Positions 34,364 to 64,000 of a stretch of DNA of 64,000 nt are shown in pieces. Both the position numbers and the translations under genes were made by a program. Below the pieces are notes generated by a model that worked only from the letters and a program-made list of their open reading frames with translations, ran no database searches and was not told the origin of the DNA. This DNA is from Akebia trifoliata (Eukaryota; Streptophyta; Magnoliopsida; Ranunculales; Lardizabalaceae): assembly GCA_017979445.1 (NCBI GenBank), contig CM030706.1, forward strand, positions 29,956,330 through 30,020,329, in the 5' to 3' direction. Positions within the stretch are counted from its first letter, which is position 1; each line of letters starts with the position of its first letter.

Positions 34364-35491
34364 GCTCTTCCAAATGCCAACAAAAGTCAAAAGGAAAATA
34401 AAAGATCCCTATAGAAATATCTCCTTCTCGTTTTTCTACAATATCTCTCAAATCCGAATATCTTTATAAGATAAGCCAGGCTTTGTTCTCCTTATCCCAA
34501 AAATAATATGAAACATTATTCATCTCCCAAATTCAAAAGCAACTATTTCCCAGAAATGACCTATTTAACCCCAAACAACCCAATCTTTCATCAAAATTTT
34601 ATGAAGCCATTCTCTCACAAGCTCAAAGTGCAATCATCTCTCACCATTTTGATCAAGATGGACGAATTGCTTATTCAAAGATCAAAATTCAAAAAATAAT
34701 ACCAGACCAAGATTGGGGAGAATTTTTCTGGACCTGCAAATATGTCAAATCTCCTACCAATCAACAAATTCACTATACTTATTGGAATTATCAAAATGCT
34801 TGGGAATATGTCCTCCTCATCCAAAATTTCAAAGATTCCCACTCATGGTTCATCCAATTTTGTCAAAATTTTAATAAACAAATTCCTTATTGATTCTTTA
34901 ATCAATGGTGGCAAAATTATGGCTCAATTTCAGAAATCCTCCCTTTCGAACAAGTCACTCTCTTTGAAGAATTTGTTAACAATAACAAATTTTAAATTGA
35001 AGATTTGCACTATCAAAACATGTTATTCTTCGCTCATGCTAAATATCCGTGGATACTTAGGTGGAATCATTCAAAAGAAATCCTAGATAGCTTTCCCACT
35101 TTTTTCAAAAATGTCTATGTCAAATGGTGGGATAAATATGACCAAACCAAAGCAGTAAAATCATCTTCTCAAAAAAACTCACTTCTGAAGATTTCACAAT
35201 CAAATTTTCCAACTTTACCAAAAGCTCATACTAAATCATCTATGAGAACTTATGCTCATGCAGCTGCTTCAACAACGGTTACTCCAACAACTTCTCCAGC
35301 AAAAGTTTCAGCTCAAGATTTTTTAATAGCAATCGAACAGATGCAAAAAATTTCCAATAACTCAAAAGCCTCAAAGATACTATGTCAAGCCGCGGGTCTG
35401 TTACTGCAAGATCTTCTTCCTCCAACAGTCCCTTTGAAAATGATGATGAAGATGCAAAACAATTTTTGTTCTAAACCAAAAATCTGTACAT
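34360..35491 (+). pseudogene. EPRV copy C ORF2 (uncharacterised, broken)
   Basis: Begins at ATGA, where ORF1 stops and ORF2 starts. The protein is Ser/Lys-rich at the N-terminus and interrupted by several stops (for example near 34399 and 34506), with a long readable middle. That middle includes DWGEFFWTCKYVKSPTNQQI, FKDSHSWFIQFCQNFNK, WWQNYGSISEILPFEQ and HAKYPWILRWNHSKEIL. It ends in the open ORF 35005-35493 with an Ala/Ser/Thr-rich tail. The tryptophan-rich core is shared with copy B ORF2. No named domain recognised. Confidence 0.6.
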
Positions 35492-36096
35492 AATACTATT
35501 ATAAAACATATATAATACAGGTGTGCTACATGTATAATACAGGTGTGCTACTATCATCAAAAGCCTTCTCAGAAGCAGTCAACAGGTCAAAAGAAGAATG
35601 AATTTAATCATTATGTACTAGCAAAAGTAATGTCGGGATAATGTCGGTCTGTTAGTCATTGACAGTGTCAGTCTATTCAGCCTTTGCCAAGTATATACTC
35701 TTCACATGGCACTCACATGCAACAAACTGTTGGTCGAATTAATACTCTTCACGTGACACTCACATGCAACATACTATCGGTCAAATTAACCTTTTCCACG
35801 TGTAATCCTCACATGTCCTCTTTTTTTTTTGGAGAATCTATCCAAACGCATTCATACACCTTTTTCTCTTATCCCTATCTGATCTCTTCTATAAATAGAG
35901 GACAAATACCATCCTTGGGGGGCATCGGAAAAAATAAGACCTACCTATCCGACTTTCTCCGACCTAATTCTCCGACCTACCTCTCCGACCATTCTCCGAC
36001 CTTCTCCGACCTACCTCTCCAACCAATTACCCTACTTCTGTTCAAAAGTTTATGCAAAAGCCAACCTTTTTATTAGTAAACGCTGATCCTGTAAAC
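35492..36096 (+). promoter_or_regulatory. EPRV copy C intergenic region and promoter
   Basis: Viral intergenic region. It contains a duplicated ~48-bp element at 35695-35790 (TACTCTTCAC(A/G)TG(G/A)CACTC...), G-boxes CACGTG at 35750-35755 and 35797-35802, a TATA box TATAAATAG at 35890-35898, and, downstream, about six CTCCGACC-like repeats at 35940-36020 in the presumed leader. Spacing to the primer site fits a 35S-type pararetroviral promoter. It reads toward the kinase gene that begins 2 kb downstream. Confidence 0.75.
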
Positions 36097-36109
36097 TGGT
36101 ATCAGAGCC
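36097..36109 (+). other. tRNA-Met primer-binding site of EPRV copy C
   Basis: TGGTATCAGAGCC, identical to the site at 971-983 and complementary to plant initiator tRNA-Met. It lies about 200 bases past the TATA box. Confidence 0.88.
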
Positions 36110-36620
36110 AAGTTATAATTGTAAAGTAAGTAAAATTTGTAAAGACAAAAGCAAGGTAAAATTCCTTTATATTACTTTCTTTAGTAATTTCTCTTATTAG
36201 TTTAATTTTCTTTTGTCAGTTTTACTTTGGTTTTTACATAAACTAAATTGAAGATTTTAAAACTTTTATATCTAGGTTCGAGGCTTCCTAGTCAGGTAGT
36301 AAATCTCATAAAATTTTGACAGATTTCTTTGAGTAGTAAAACCTTGACCAGTCACTAGATATAAAAAGGGTTAAGACTTGATTTAGTTTAAATAGAAATA
36401 ATTTTAAAACCCTTCAAAAGAAAATTACAAATAGGAAATACTTCTTCTCAACCTGAAACAATAAGATCAATTTTAATCAAACAAAATGATGAAATATTTT
36501 ACGAAAATATAGAACAATCTATAAAAAATTGGACAATTCCAAAAGTTCCAACAAAAGAAATTTATAAAGATAAGTCAAAAATTAAAAAATGACTACATAA
36601 TAAACACTATAGAGCAATCT
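36110..36620 (+). other. EPRV copy C leader and start of movement-protein frame
   Basis: Leader after the primer site; T-rich with splice-like GTAAGTAAAA sequences near 36126. From about 36421 a readable but stop-interrupted frame leads into the movement protein. No other feature seen. Confidence 0.55.
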
Positions 36621-37297
36621 TTGCCAATATCAACAAAAATAGAAAATATACCTTTACTACCTTATAATTTATTAGAAAAACTTCAAGGCAAAAAATATAA
36701 CTATATTCATTTTGGCTTAATACAAGTTGCCATCGTTCCTTTAACAAGAACCGGCCTAAATACTTCTATCCTGACTCATGTCAGAGATAGAAGACACCTT
36801 AAATTTTTCGATCAATTAATAGGAATGATCCAAGCTCTTTTAAATGATAGACCAGTTTTCTTTAACTGTTTCCCAAATTTTTCTGTCTCACTGACAGATC
36901 CAACATTAACAAAATCTTTAACCTTAGGGGTTCAAACAAAATGATTTAATATGCCTAATTCAGAAAATATTTCTATAATTTATAGAATCTACTATAAATC
37001 TATGATGTCTTTAATACCAAATGTCGCCTATCAAAGTCAAACAAAAAGCTTTACAACTTTGTTCCTAACAAATTTCAGAAACACAGTAATAACCCCAAAA
37101 CAAATTCAATGGGATACTATTGACTTAAACAACTTTTGGAAAATAGAAGAAGCACAAGAGTCAATTCCTAAAGAAGAAGACCAAATAGAAAACATAACTG
37201 AACATCCTGATGGAATAATTGAAATAAATTTTGAAAATATCTGTCAAAAGAATTATATGATTTTCAGGCCATCTACTAGTTCTTCATCAAGAAATCA
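36621..37297 (+). pseudogene. EPRV copy C terminal movement-protein segment (truncated)
   Basis: ORFs 36621-36944 and 36951-37331 together give the 30K-type core: FGLIQVAIVPLTRTGL, RDRRHLKFFDQLIGMI and CFPNFSVSLTDP, then the segment repeated at 29632-29949. One stop (near 36942) splits them. Similarity ends near 37297, where host flank begins. This is the right terminus of the integrated viral DNA. Confidence 0.8.
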
Positions 37298-37895
37298 ACA
37301 TATAATTCAAATAATTTACATTGCATTTTAAATAAAAACATCAAAAATGTCATTTCCTTATTAAGGCCTTTAGGCACTTTCATTATTCAAACGCTGGATT
37401 ATGCATCAAGTTATTAAAATGGTATTTAATCTGATAAAAATATAATTTATAAAAAAAATTAGACCTTTAGACATATTCATCAGTCAAATTCATAAAATAA
37501 TATAAAACGCTGGATTATCTATCGAGTTATTAAAAAGAAATATAATTTTATAAAAATATTTAATTTTAATAATTTATAAAAAAAATTAATTTTTTTGATA
37601 ATTATCTTAATAAAATATAGAAATGATAAAAGAAATCAGTATTATCTTAATTTATTATTACTGTCGTTTTTTTTTTTCTTTGGTTTACTTCCAACTTTCA
37701 AGGTCCAAGTCCCTCTTCTCTCTATTGTCCTCGGTTGATTAGACTTTACAAGTCTATATTATCTTCCAACCGTAGCTTGCCCTTTTCTTCAACTCTGAAA
37801 TTTGGATCGTTATCAGTCTTTCATGAGAACTACTCTACACCATCCTCTCTACTAAAACTTCAAGCTCAAACTCTGAAAAGCCCTAGCGAACAAAA
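37298..37895 (+). promoter_or_regulatory. 5' flank and 5' UTR of the kinase gene
   Basis: 598 bases between the EPRV end and the kinase start codon. The distal part is AT-rich with a repeated phrase AACGCTGGATTAT (near 37391 and 37506). The proximal part (37670-37890) is pyrimidine-rich, typical of a plant 5' UTR. A clear TATA box was not fixed. The native promoter is therefore short or shared with viral DNA. Confidence 0.5.
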
Positions 37896-58175
<20,280 letters not shown>

Positions 58176-58923
58176 GTCATTACTTTGGTCCCTGAGTTTC
58201 TCACTTCTAGAAACCTGAAACTATTTTGGCTCTTTTAGATATTTGTTTTTTTTTTGTCTTTTGTACTTTCTGCATTTTTGGATGTGTAAAATGGGCTCTT
58301 TTGATTGATAGACAGGAATTCTATTAACAAAACAAGAGGAAAAAATAGAGAGCAACAAGCGTGAGAGAACATCTCATGAGTCACAAGAGAAACCAAGATA
58401 AGTTAAATATCAACAAAGCCGTTGAAAAAAATGTAACCAGTTATCTGTTAGGATACTGTCTGTCTCCCATCAAAGACCTGGTATTTAAATGAATCTCCTT
58501 CATGTCACATGATATGAAAGCTCAAGATATACCTTGGTCATCACCTTCATGTTATTTTGACATCAATATTGGATGCCATACTATCCAAAATATAACCAAT
58601 ACACTCTTTACAAATGTCCCAACAGATTGCAAAGTAGAAGAAGATTTAGAGAAGAAGGTGAAGGTGAGAAGAAGATGATGAAAAAGAAAGTGAATTTCCT
58701 AAATTACAACCTATGTGGGCCTAAAAGGACAAAAAATGATGAAATGAAGCAAAAGATACAACTCTCTGATTGATAGGATACAAGACCTATGAAATCCCAT
58801 TGATCGGATACTGAACTCGATCGATTGGGATATTATTTTCGATTGATTGGAACTCATATGACATATCGGATTGATTGGATATGAGTTCCAACACTCCCCC
58901 CAAGCTGGTGTGGAGATATCTAT

Positions 58924-59387
58924 TAGGGGTGCAACTTGATTTGGCTTGTGTCTAAATCGGAACTGAACTGAAATGCCAATAGAACCGAAGCAACCCAAAC
59001 CATACTTAGGTCGGTTTGGTTAGGTTCGTTTCTATGGATTGCCTATATCCTATAAACCTAGTTGGAAACAACATATTTTTAATGAAAATAAAAAATAATA
59101 AGCATAAAATTTCATTTAATAAATCTTTAATCTTTTCATTAAAAAATCATTAATTTATCCATAAAGAAGTCCTTAATCTACATCCTATCCTAAAATAATT
59201 CATAATAAATTAATATATTTATTATATGAAGGTTCGGTTCTATACAAGCCTTGAATCAAGAATTGAACCAAATTGATCTGCTCTCCATTTTCTTAACCCA
59301 GAACATAACCGCAACTTGTTCCAAACCAACCCAAAGCTTTTGGTTTGGTTTGGTTCTCTGTTTGAACCAAACCAAGTTGCACCCATA
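58924..59387. mobile_element. hAT-like non-autonomous element 3
   Basis: 464 bp, ends TAGGGGTGCAACTTG and CAAGTTGCACCCATA, with a perfect 8-bp duplication ATATCTAT (58916-58923, 59388-59395). The interior has GGTTTGGTT and AACCGAA phrases. No transposase. Confidence 0.88.
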
Positions 59388-59464
59388 ATATCTATTATGC
59401 CCAACTTGGCTATAAACATATGTAAACACCCTTAGTCAATACATCTGCAATTTGCTCTGAGAAC

Positions 59465-60015
59465 TAGGGCTTAAAATGGGTCGGGTTTTAGCTGAAATCC
59501 GAGTGATCTTAATCCGAATTTTAGCGGATTTGGTTTCTTCAAGTATATCCAAATTAAAATATGGTTCGGATATGGGTTGATGTCCCTTGACCCTAGTTGG
59601 ATACAGACCCATCCCTATATTCGCCTATATTCGAATGATATATTATTTTGTATGTTGTATATTATATTTTTATATTTTTTAGTCAATCATTTATTAACAA
59701 ATGAGTATTAGATGTAGTGGTCAAAGCTTCTTTTCAAAAGGGGAGAGGTCTTGAGTTCAAATTACATTTAAGCTACATTTTTGTAATAAATTACTTTGTA
59801 GTGGTTTGAAATTATCTGACTTGACCGACCCGAATCAATAAATTCGGTCGGATCGGATCCGGCAATGAGTTTAATGAAAGTAAAAAAATCGTATATGGTT
59901 TGAACTAGTAGGATTCAAATCGGCTCTGGATCCGGATTTGGACCCGAATTAAAAATCCGGATATGAATATGGGTAAACACATACCCAGCCCAAACTCAAT
60001 CCATTTTAAGCCCTA
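59465..60015. mobile_element. hAT-like non-autonomous element 4
   Basis: 551 bp, ends TAGGGCTTAAAATGGGT and ATCCATTTTAAGCCCTA, with a perfect 8-bp duplication CTGAGAAC (59457-59464, 60016-60023). The interior carries GGATCGGATCCGG phrases. Related to element 1 by its ends. Confidence 0.9.
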
Positions 60016-60256
60016 CTGAGAACTAACATAAGGAGTAAAATCAGCCCTTATTGAAGTTTTCCTTTGAAGTGTTGATACACCTCAATTTGCTTGAACATTG
60101 AGGAGTACAAATCTTTGAGGGAAACTACTCCGATATTATGGAGGAGGGTTAGTTCAGATAGACAAAAATACAACATACTTGTTTTATTTTCTGAGCTAGG
60201 GTTTTATTTAATGTCCACCCTGATGAGATCCCTGGGATTGCCCACATTGATGACAC

Positions 60257-61340
60257 ATGAGATGCAGACTCAACTAAAAAAGGTGGAATGTGGGGCCTTT
60301 GGTTGTTTGTCATGTTTTTTATCCTTGAAATGGCAAGGAAAACGTTGGGTTATTTCAGACGAGGTTGGCTTGTTGAAGAAAAAATGGGGAACGTTTGGTT
60401 CGGAGGGGCTTTAGATCTTCTTGTTGGTGTGTTCACATCCGCTAGATGATGATGATGTGTTTAGAATCGTTGGCTTTGTGATTGGTACTTGGTGGCATGA
60501 AAGATCTGTTTCATTTCGTAATGTTTCGTACGAAACACTTCGCTTTTTCTATTTACCAAAGACAAAACCATCCGAAATCGAAAATTTCGAAGTTTCAGTC
60601 ATTTTCTATATGATTTTTCATGATTTGCATATCTACAACAGAGATTTGGGGGAAGAGAGAGAGATTTAAGAGAGAGAGAACTAAGGGTGAAAAAGAGATT
60701 TGCGATCTAAGATCTAGAATTTGAGATTTGCGAGATCTAAGAGAGAGAGAGAGAGAGAGAGGTACATGGGTGGCAGATCTATTGTTCTCCTCCCTTCTTC
60801 TCTTCGACATTATGAAACGAAATAACAGCTATGGAAGACTCAGTCTTCATCTCCATTAGATTTCAAAAGCATGAGATGCAGATTCAACTGAAAAAGGTGG
60901 AGTGCGAAGCTTGTTTGTCATGTTTTTTTATCCTTGAAATGGCAAGGAAAACGTTGGGTTATTTCAGATGAGGTTGGCTTGTTGAAGAAAAAATGGGGCA
61001 CATTTGGTTCGGAGGGGTTTTAGATCCTCTTACTGCTGCAATCACATCCATTAGATGATGGTGATGTGTTTAGAATTGTTGGCTTTGTGATTGGTACTTG
61101 GTAGCATGAAAGGTTCGTTTCATTTCATAATGTTTCATACAAAACAGTTCGATTTTTTAGTTCATTGAAACTAAACCATCCTGAAATCGAAAATTTTGAA
61201 GTTTCGTTTATTTTCTATACGATTTTTCATGATTTGCAGATCTACAACAGAGATTTGGGTGAAGAAAGAGAGATCTAAGAGAACTGAGGGAGAAAAAGAG
61301 ATCTGTGACCTAAGATTTGAAATCAAAGATTTGCGAGATC

Positions 61341-61391
<51 letters not shown>

Positions 61392-61500
61392 CCTGGGTGG
61401 CAGATCTACTGTTCTCCTCCCTTTTTCTCTTCGACATTCTGAAACAAAATAACAACTGTGGAAGACTCGGTCTTTGTCTCCATTAGATTTCAAAAGCATG
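60257..61500. repeat. Tandem duplication of a ~0.62-kb unit
   Basis: Two head-to-tail units, 60257-60870 and about 60871-61497, share GAGATGCAGA(C/T)TCAACT, TTGGTTCGGAGGGG(C/T)TTTAGA, CTACAACAGAGATTTGGG and a GA-repeat near their ends (60740-60761; 61340-61388). The second unit has a longer GA/TG repeat. Short ORFs across it lack similarity. It may be an unrecognised transposon duplicated in place. Confidence 0.8.
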
Positions 61501-61970
61501 AGATGCCCTTGACCATGGTCTCCTGTGGAAGGCTCGATCATTTAAACCAAACCCCTCATCTTTTGAAAATATTTGGTATACGCACGTGTTTTAAAACTAG
61601 TGACATAACCCTTGACCAAAGTCTCTTGGGAAAGACTTTGATTTCTAATAATTATTAGTGTCACGAATGTTTCGAGAATGATTTGTAATGTTTCAGTGTC
61701 GTTTCGATTTTTGAAAGAATCGAAACATCTAGACTAGACGAAACAAAATTTTTAACCATGCTTGATAGTATGTCCACTTAACCAGTCATTTAATGATGCT
61801 CTGTGCTAAATTGACATTTATCAATACAACTTTTTTGATAGAAGGATCCATACCTTTAAATCCACATGTCTTTGGTGGGATGAGACATGATAGTAGATGG
61901 GTGACTAGAAATACTGGGGTTCCAACATGTGGCCATTTCATAATAAAGTTATCATTTAAAGTAGTTTGGA
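61501..61970. other. Intron 11 spacer
   Basis: No gene recognised. The 61690-61765 part (GTTTCGATTTTTGAAAGAAT, CGAAACATCTAGAC) has short inverted phrases, possibly the edge of a decayed DNA transposon. Confidence 0.4.
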
Positions 61971-61971
61971 A

Positions 61972-62704
61972 TGTGCAACTGGTAGAAAAGATAGAACTAA
62001 GTACTTGCGTTCTTGTACTCATATCTTTTATATTATACAATAAGGTATGATGATTATCCCTCCATCTTTATCCTTTCACAAAGAGTTGTTGGTATTTAAT
62101 CTCATAATGCATTTTGAGAATAGTTTTCAACTTTATTACATTTTCTTCTCCCTATTTTCAAGAATACCTTTGAACTTTATTTATTGCATTTCCTCGAAAA
62201 CACCTTTCAACATTATTGCCTTTTCTCTTCTTCCCCTTTCCAAGATACCTCTCCAATTTTATTGTCTTTCCTCTTCTAGTTTTTAGGCACAAGCATCCTC
62301 TTTGACGTTAAGAGGATAGAAGATGAAAGACAATAAAGTTGGAGGGGTATTATTGAAAAAGGGGGAAAAGAGCAAGGAAATATAAAAGTTAAAAGGGTAT
62401 TTAGAAGAGCAAAGGCAATAAAGTAGGAGGGGTATTCTTAGAAAGAAGGGGAGGAGAAAATGAAGAGTATTTTTAGAAATGGGAAAAAGAGAAAAGTAAT
62501 AAAGTTTGTCATTGAGATTTGTTATGAGATTAAATCCCAACCACTTTTTGTGGGGGAATAAAATGGGGGGACAACCGTCTTGTCTTATTATACAAAAGAA
62601 AGAGAAAGACACCAATTCCAATGGAAAATAAAGACATGGAGCCCTATTTACATAAATGGGCCTAATTAGTTAAATATTCCTCTAATAAATAACTCCTCTC
62701 AACA
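61972..62704 (-). repeat. Copia 3 LTR (3' LTR), split by a foldback element; left end approximate
   Basis: On the minus strand the repeat begins TGTTGAGAGGAG at 62704 next to a polypurine tract (complement of CTCCCTCAAGTTGG, 62705-62718). It continues across the inserted element at 62041-62587 to about 61972, giving a ~180-bp LTR without the insert. The left end cannot be fixed without the partner LTR, which lies off the window. Confidence 0.55.
62041..62587. mobile_element. Foldback element (547 bp) in the Copia 3 LTR
   Basis: Two long inverted arms share GGTATTTAATCTCATAA/GGGATTTAATCTCATAA, CTTTATT and repeated CTTTATTGTCTTTC-type phrases, joined by a short loop near 62285. An 8-bp duplication TTATACAA flanks it (62033-62040, 62588-62595). 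ORFs on both strands are consequences of the palindrome. Superfamily unclear; an 8- or 9-bp duplication allows hAT or Mutator. Confidence 0.82.
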
Positions 62705-64000
62705 CTCCCTCAAGTTGGAGCAAAGATATCAGTCATACCCAACTTGGAAGAAATATGAAATAATCGAAACTTGTTCACATTCTTTGTCAAGACATCTGCC
62801 AATTGGAGTTATATGATAATATATGGGATGCAGATTTGTCCATGTTTAGTTCGATCACGCTGAACAAGATTATGAGAAATATTGATTGCAACGTTATTGT
62901 CACAATACATATTAATAGGACCTTGCGTACCGAATCTGCACTTTGATCGTAACAACTTAAGACACAAACATCATGTGGCATAGCATGATACTTTGCTCCT
63001 GCACTCGAACGAGTAACTACATATTGCTTTTCTTTCCTCCACGTCTCAAGTTTACGCTCAACTAGAGCAAGCACTGGAAGCTGACCTACGATTGATAATA
63101 GATTTTACTCAGTTTGCATCTATATACATGTCTATCTTCAAATAGCCATCATTAGCAAAGGACAACCCTTTTTTAAGATACGAATTAAAGTATTGGAGAA
63201 TCCTTTAAACAACTTACAGAGAGGATGTCCTGGGTGAGTGCATTAAATGACATAACATATGCAATATCAAGACGAGTGAGAGATAAGTAGATTAATATGC
63301 CTACCGATATTTGAAATCTCCCCATATCAATTAGGTTATGCCCATCATCATTACACAATTTGTGATTTTGGTCTATAGGCATGTCAATGGGTAAACAACC
63401 AAGATTCCCTGTCTCCTTAAGAAGATCTAAGTTATACTTTTTGCTTATAGAAAATAAAGATGCCTTTCTTGAATCTAGCAACTTCAATCCTAGAAAACTT
63501 ATTTAATGTCACTAAATCCTTAATCTCAAATTCTTCCCCCCAGTGCTTTGTTGAATCTATTTGTAAGCACCTGTCACAATTACATCATTATACACAATGG
63601 GAGTGTTACTGTCTTGCCAAATTTTTTTTTTTTTTTGACGAACAACTTACCCTTATGTGTACTCTACCTTCTTTTGGGCATTTCTAAATCTATCAAACCA
63701 AGCTCATAGTGATTGTTTCAATCCATACTTTTTTTTTCCACCTACAAACTTTTCCCTCTCCTCCAAGAAGTTTGAAACTAGGTAGAATACACTTCTTCCT
63801 TCAAGTCACCATGCAAACATGTGTTCTTTCCGTCAAGTTGATAAAGAGGCCATAAGAAATTATTGTTATAGAGTTCATCTTGGCAACTAGATTAAACATA
63901 TCTTGTTAGTCAATCCCATAAGTTTGAGTATAGGCCTTAGCCACGCGCTCGCCCTTGTACCCTCTCAATTGATCTTTCCTCCTTATGTTTCATAGTATAA
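62705..64000 (-). mobile_element. Copia LTR retrotransposon 3, RT and RNase H part, runs off right edge
   Basis: Minus-strand copia sequence. From the right: a decayed RT core (KGERVAKAYTQTYGIDY near 63940, a YGLKQSL*AWFDRF-like block near 63700), the RT/RNase H bridge in ORF 63185-63487 (GRFQISVGILIYLSLTRLDI), then RNase H in ORF 62787-63074 (WRKEKQYVVTRSSAGAKYHA), ending near the polypurine tract. Stops and frameshifts throughout. It lies in intron 11 of the kinase gene, opposite strand. Confidence 0.82.

Larger units (their letters stand above)
58306..60080 (-). mobile_element. Copia LTR retrotransposon 2 remnant (intron 11)
   Basis: 3' LTR at 58306-58893 (TGATAG...CCAACA on the plus strand), polypurine tract CCAGCTTGGGGGGAG (minus strand of 58894-58908), then the C-terminus of copia RNase H, read on the minus strand from about 60080 to 58895. 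Recognisable phrases are QIEVYQHFKGKLQ and, after a frame change, IIDISTPAWGECW. The rest of the element is absent. Two hAT-like elements are inserted in its RNase H sequence. Confidence 0.7.

Noticed and set aside
62047..62621. ORFs on both strands across the foldback element
   Set aside because: Palindromic T/A-rich sequence gives mirror frames; no domain.

Overview
This window is nuclear DNA from a flowering plant, probably a eudicot; the species cannot be read from it. The evidence is an 11-exon kinase gene with canonical GT-AG introns, embedded in plant retroelements, MITEs and endogenous pararetrovirus (EPRV, Caulimoviridae-like) remains. No tRNA, rRNA or CRISPR structure was seen.

Region 1, 1-37297: a cluster of decayed EPRV copies. 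Copy A (minus strand) runs off the left edge and faces copy B (plus) head to head. Copy B carries leader, movement protein, capsid and protease (719-5238), then reverse transcriptase, RNase H and a second ORF (24218-26715). Its two halves are separated by a Tat/Ogre-type Ty3/gypsy retrotransposon at 5239-24217, inserted on the minus strand with a perfect 5-bp target duplication CTTAT. The Ogre-like element has two ~2-kb LTRs, a tRNA-Arg-type primer site, an ORF1, gag, protease, RT, two RNase H domains and integrase, all broken except the second RNase H domain. It also holds a ~52-bp tandem array and, between integrase and its 3' LTR, a captured fragment of a host HD-ZIP class IV (HDG/ANL2-like) transcription factor gene. 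Right of copy B lie two rearranged fragments (D plus, E minus). Copy C (29632-37297) then spans slightly more than one viral genome: about 7.3 kb with ~330 bp repeated at its ends. It keeps the viral promoter region, the Met-tRNA primer site and intact-looking catalytic motifs, but many stops.

Region 2, 37896 to beyond the right edge: one host gene on the plus strand, an IREH1/IRE-type AGC protein kinase. Eleven exons encode residues 1-1119; the C-terminal ~10-15 % lies outside the window. Its introns are swollen by transposons: LINE remnants and a duplicated decoy of exon 2 in intron 1, a LINE remnant in intron 4, a TRIM in intron 6, and two foldback MITEs, hAT-like elements and a 6.2-kb Copia element in intron 9. 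Intron 11 holds two more Copia remnants, two hAT-like elements, a ~0.62-kb tandem duplication and a foldback element.

The only gene likely to make a cellular protein is the kinase. Everything else is mobile or viral DNA in decay. The points most worth following are the captured HD-ZIP IV fragment, the conserved stop-start overlap between EPRV ORF1 and ORF2, the uncharacterised EPRV ORF2 protein, the terminally redundant EPRV copy directly upstream of the kinase gene, and the decoy exon 2.
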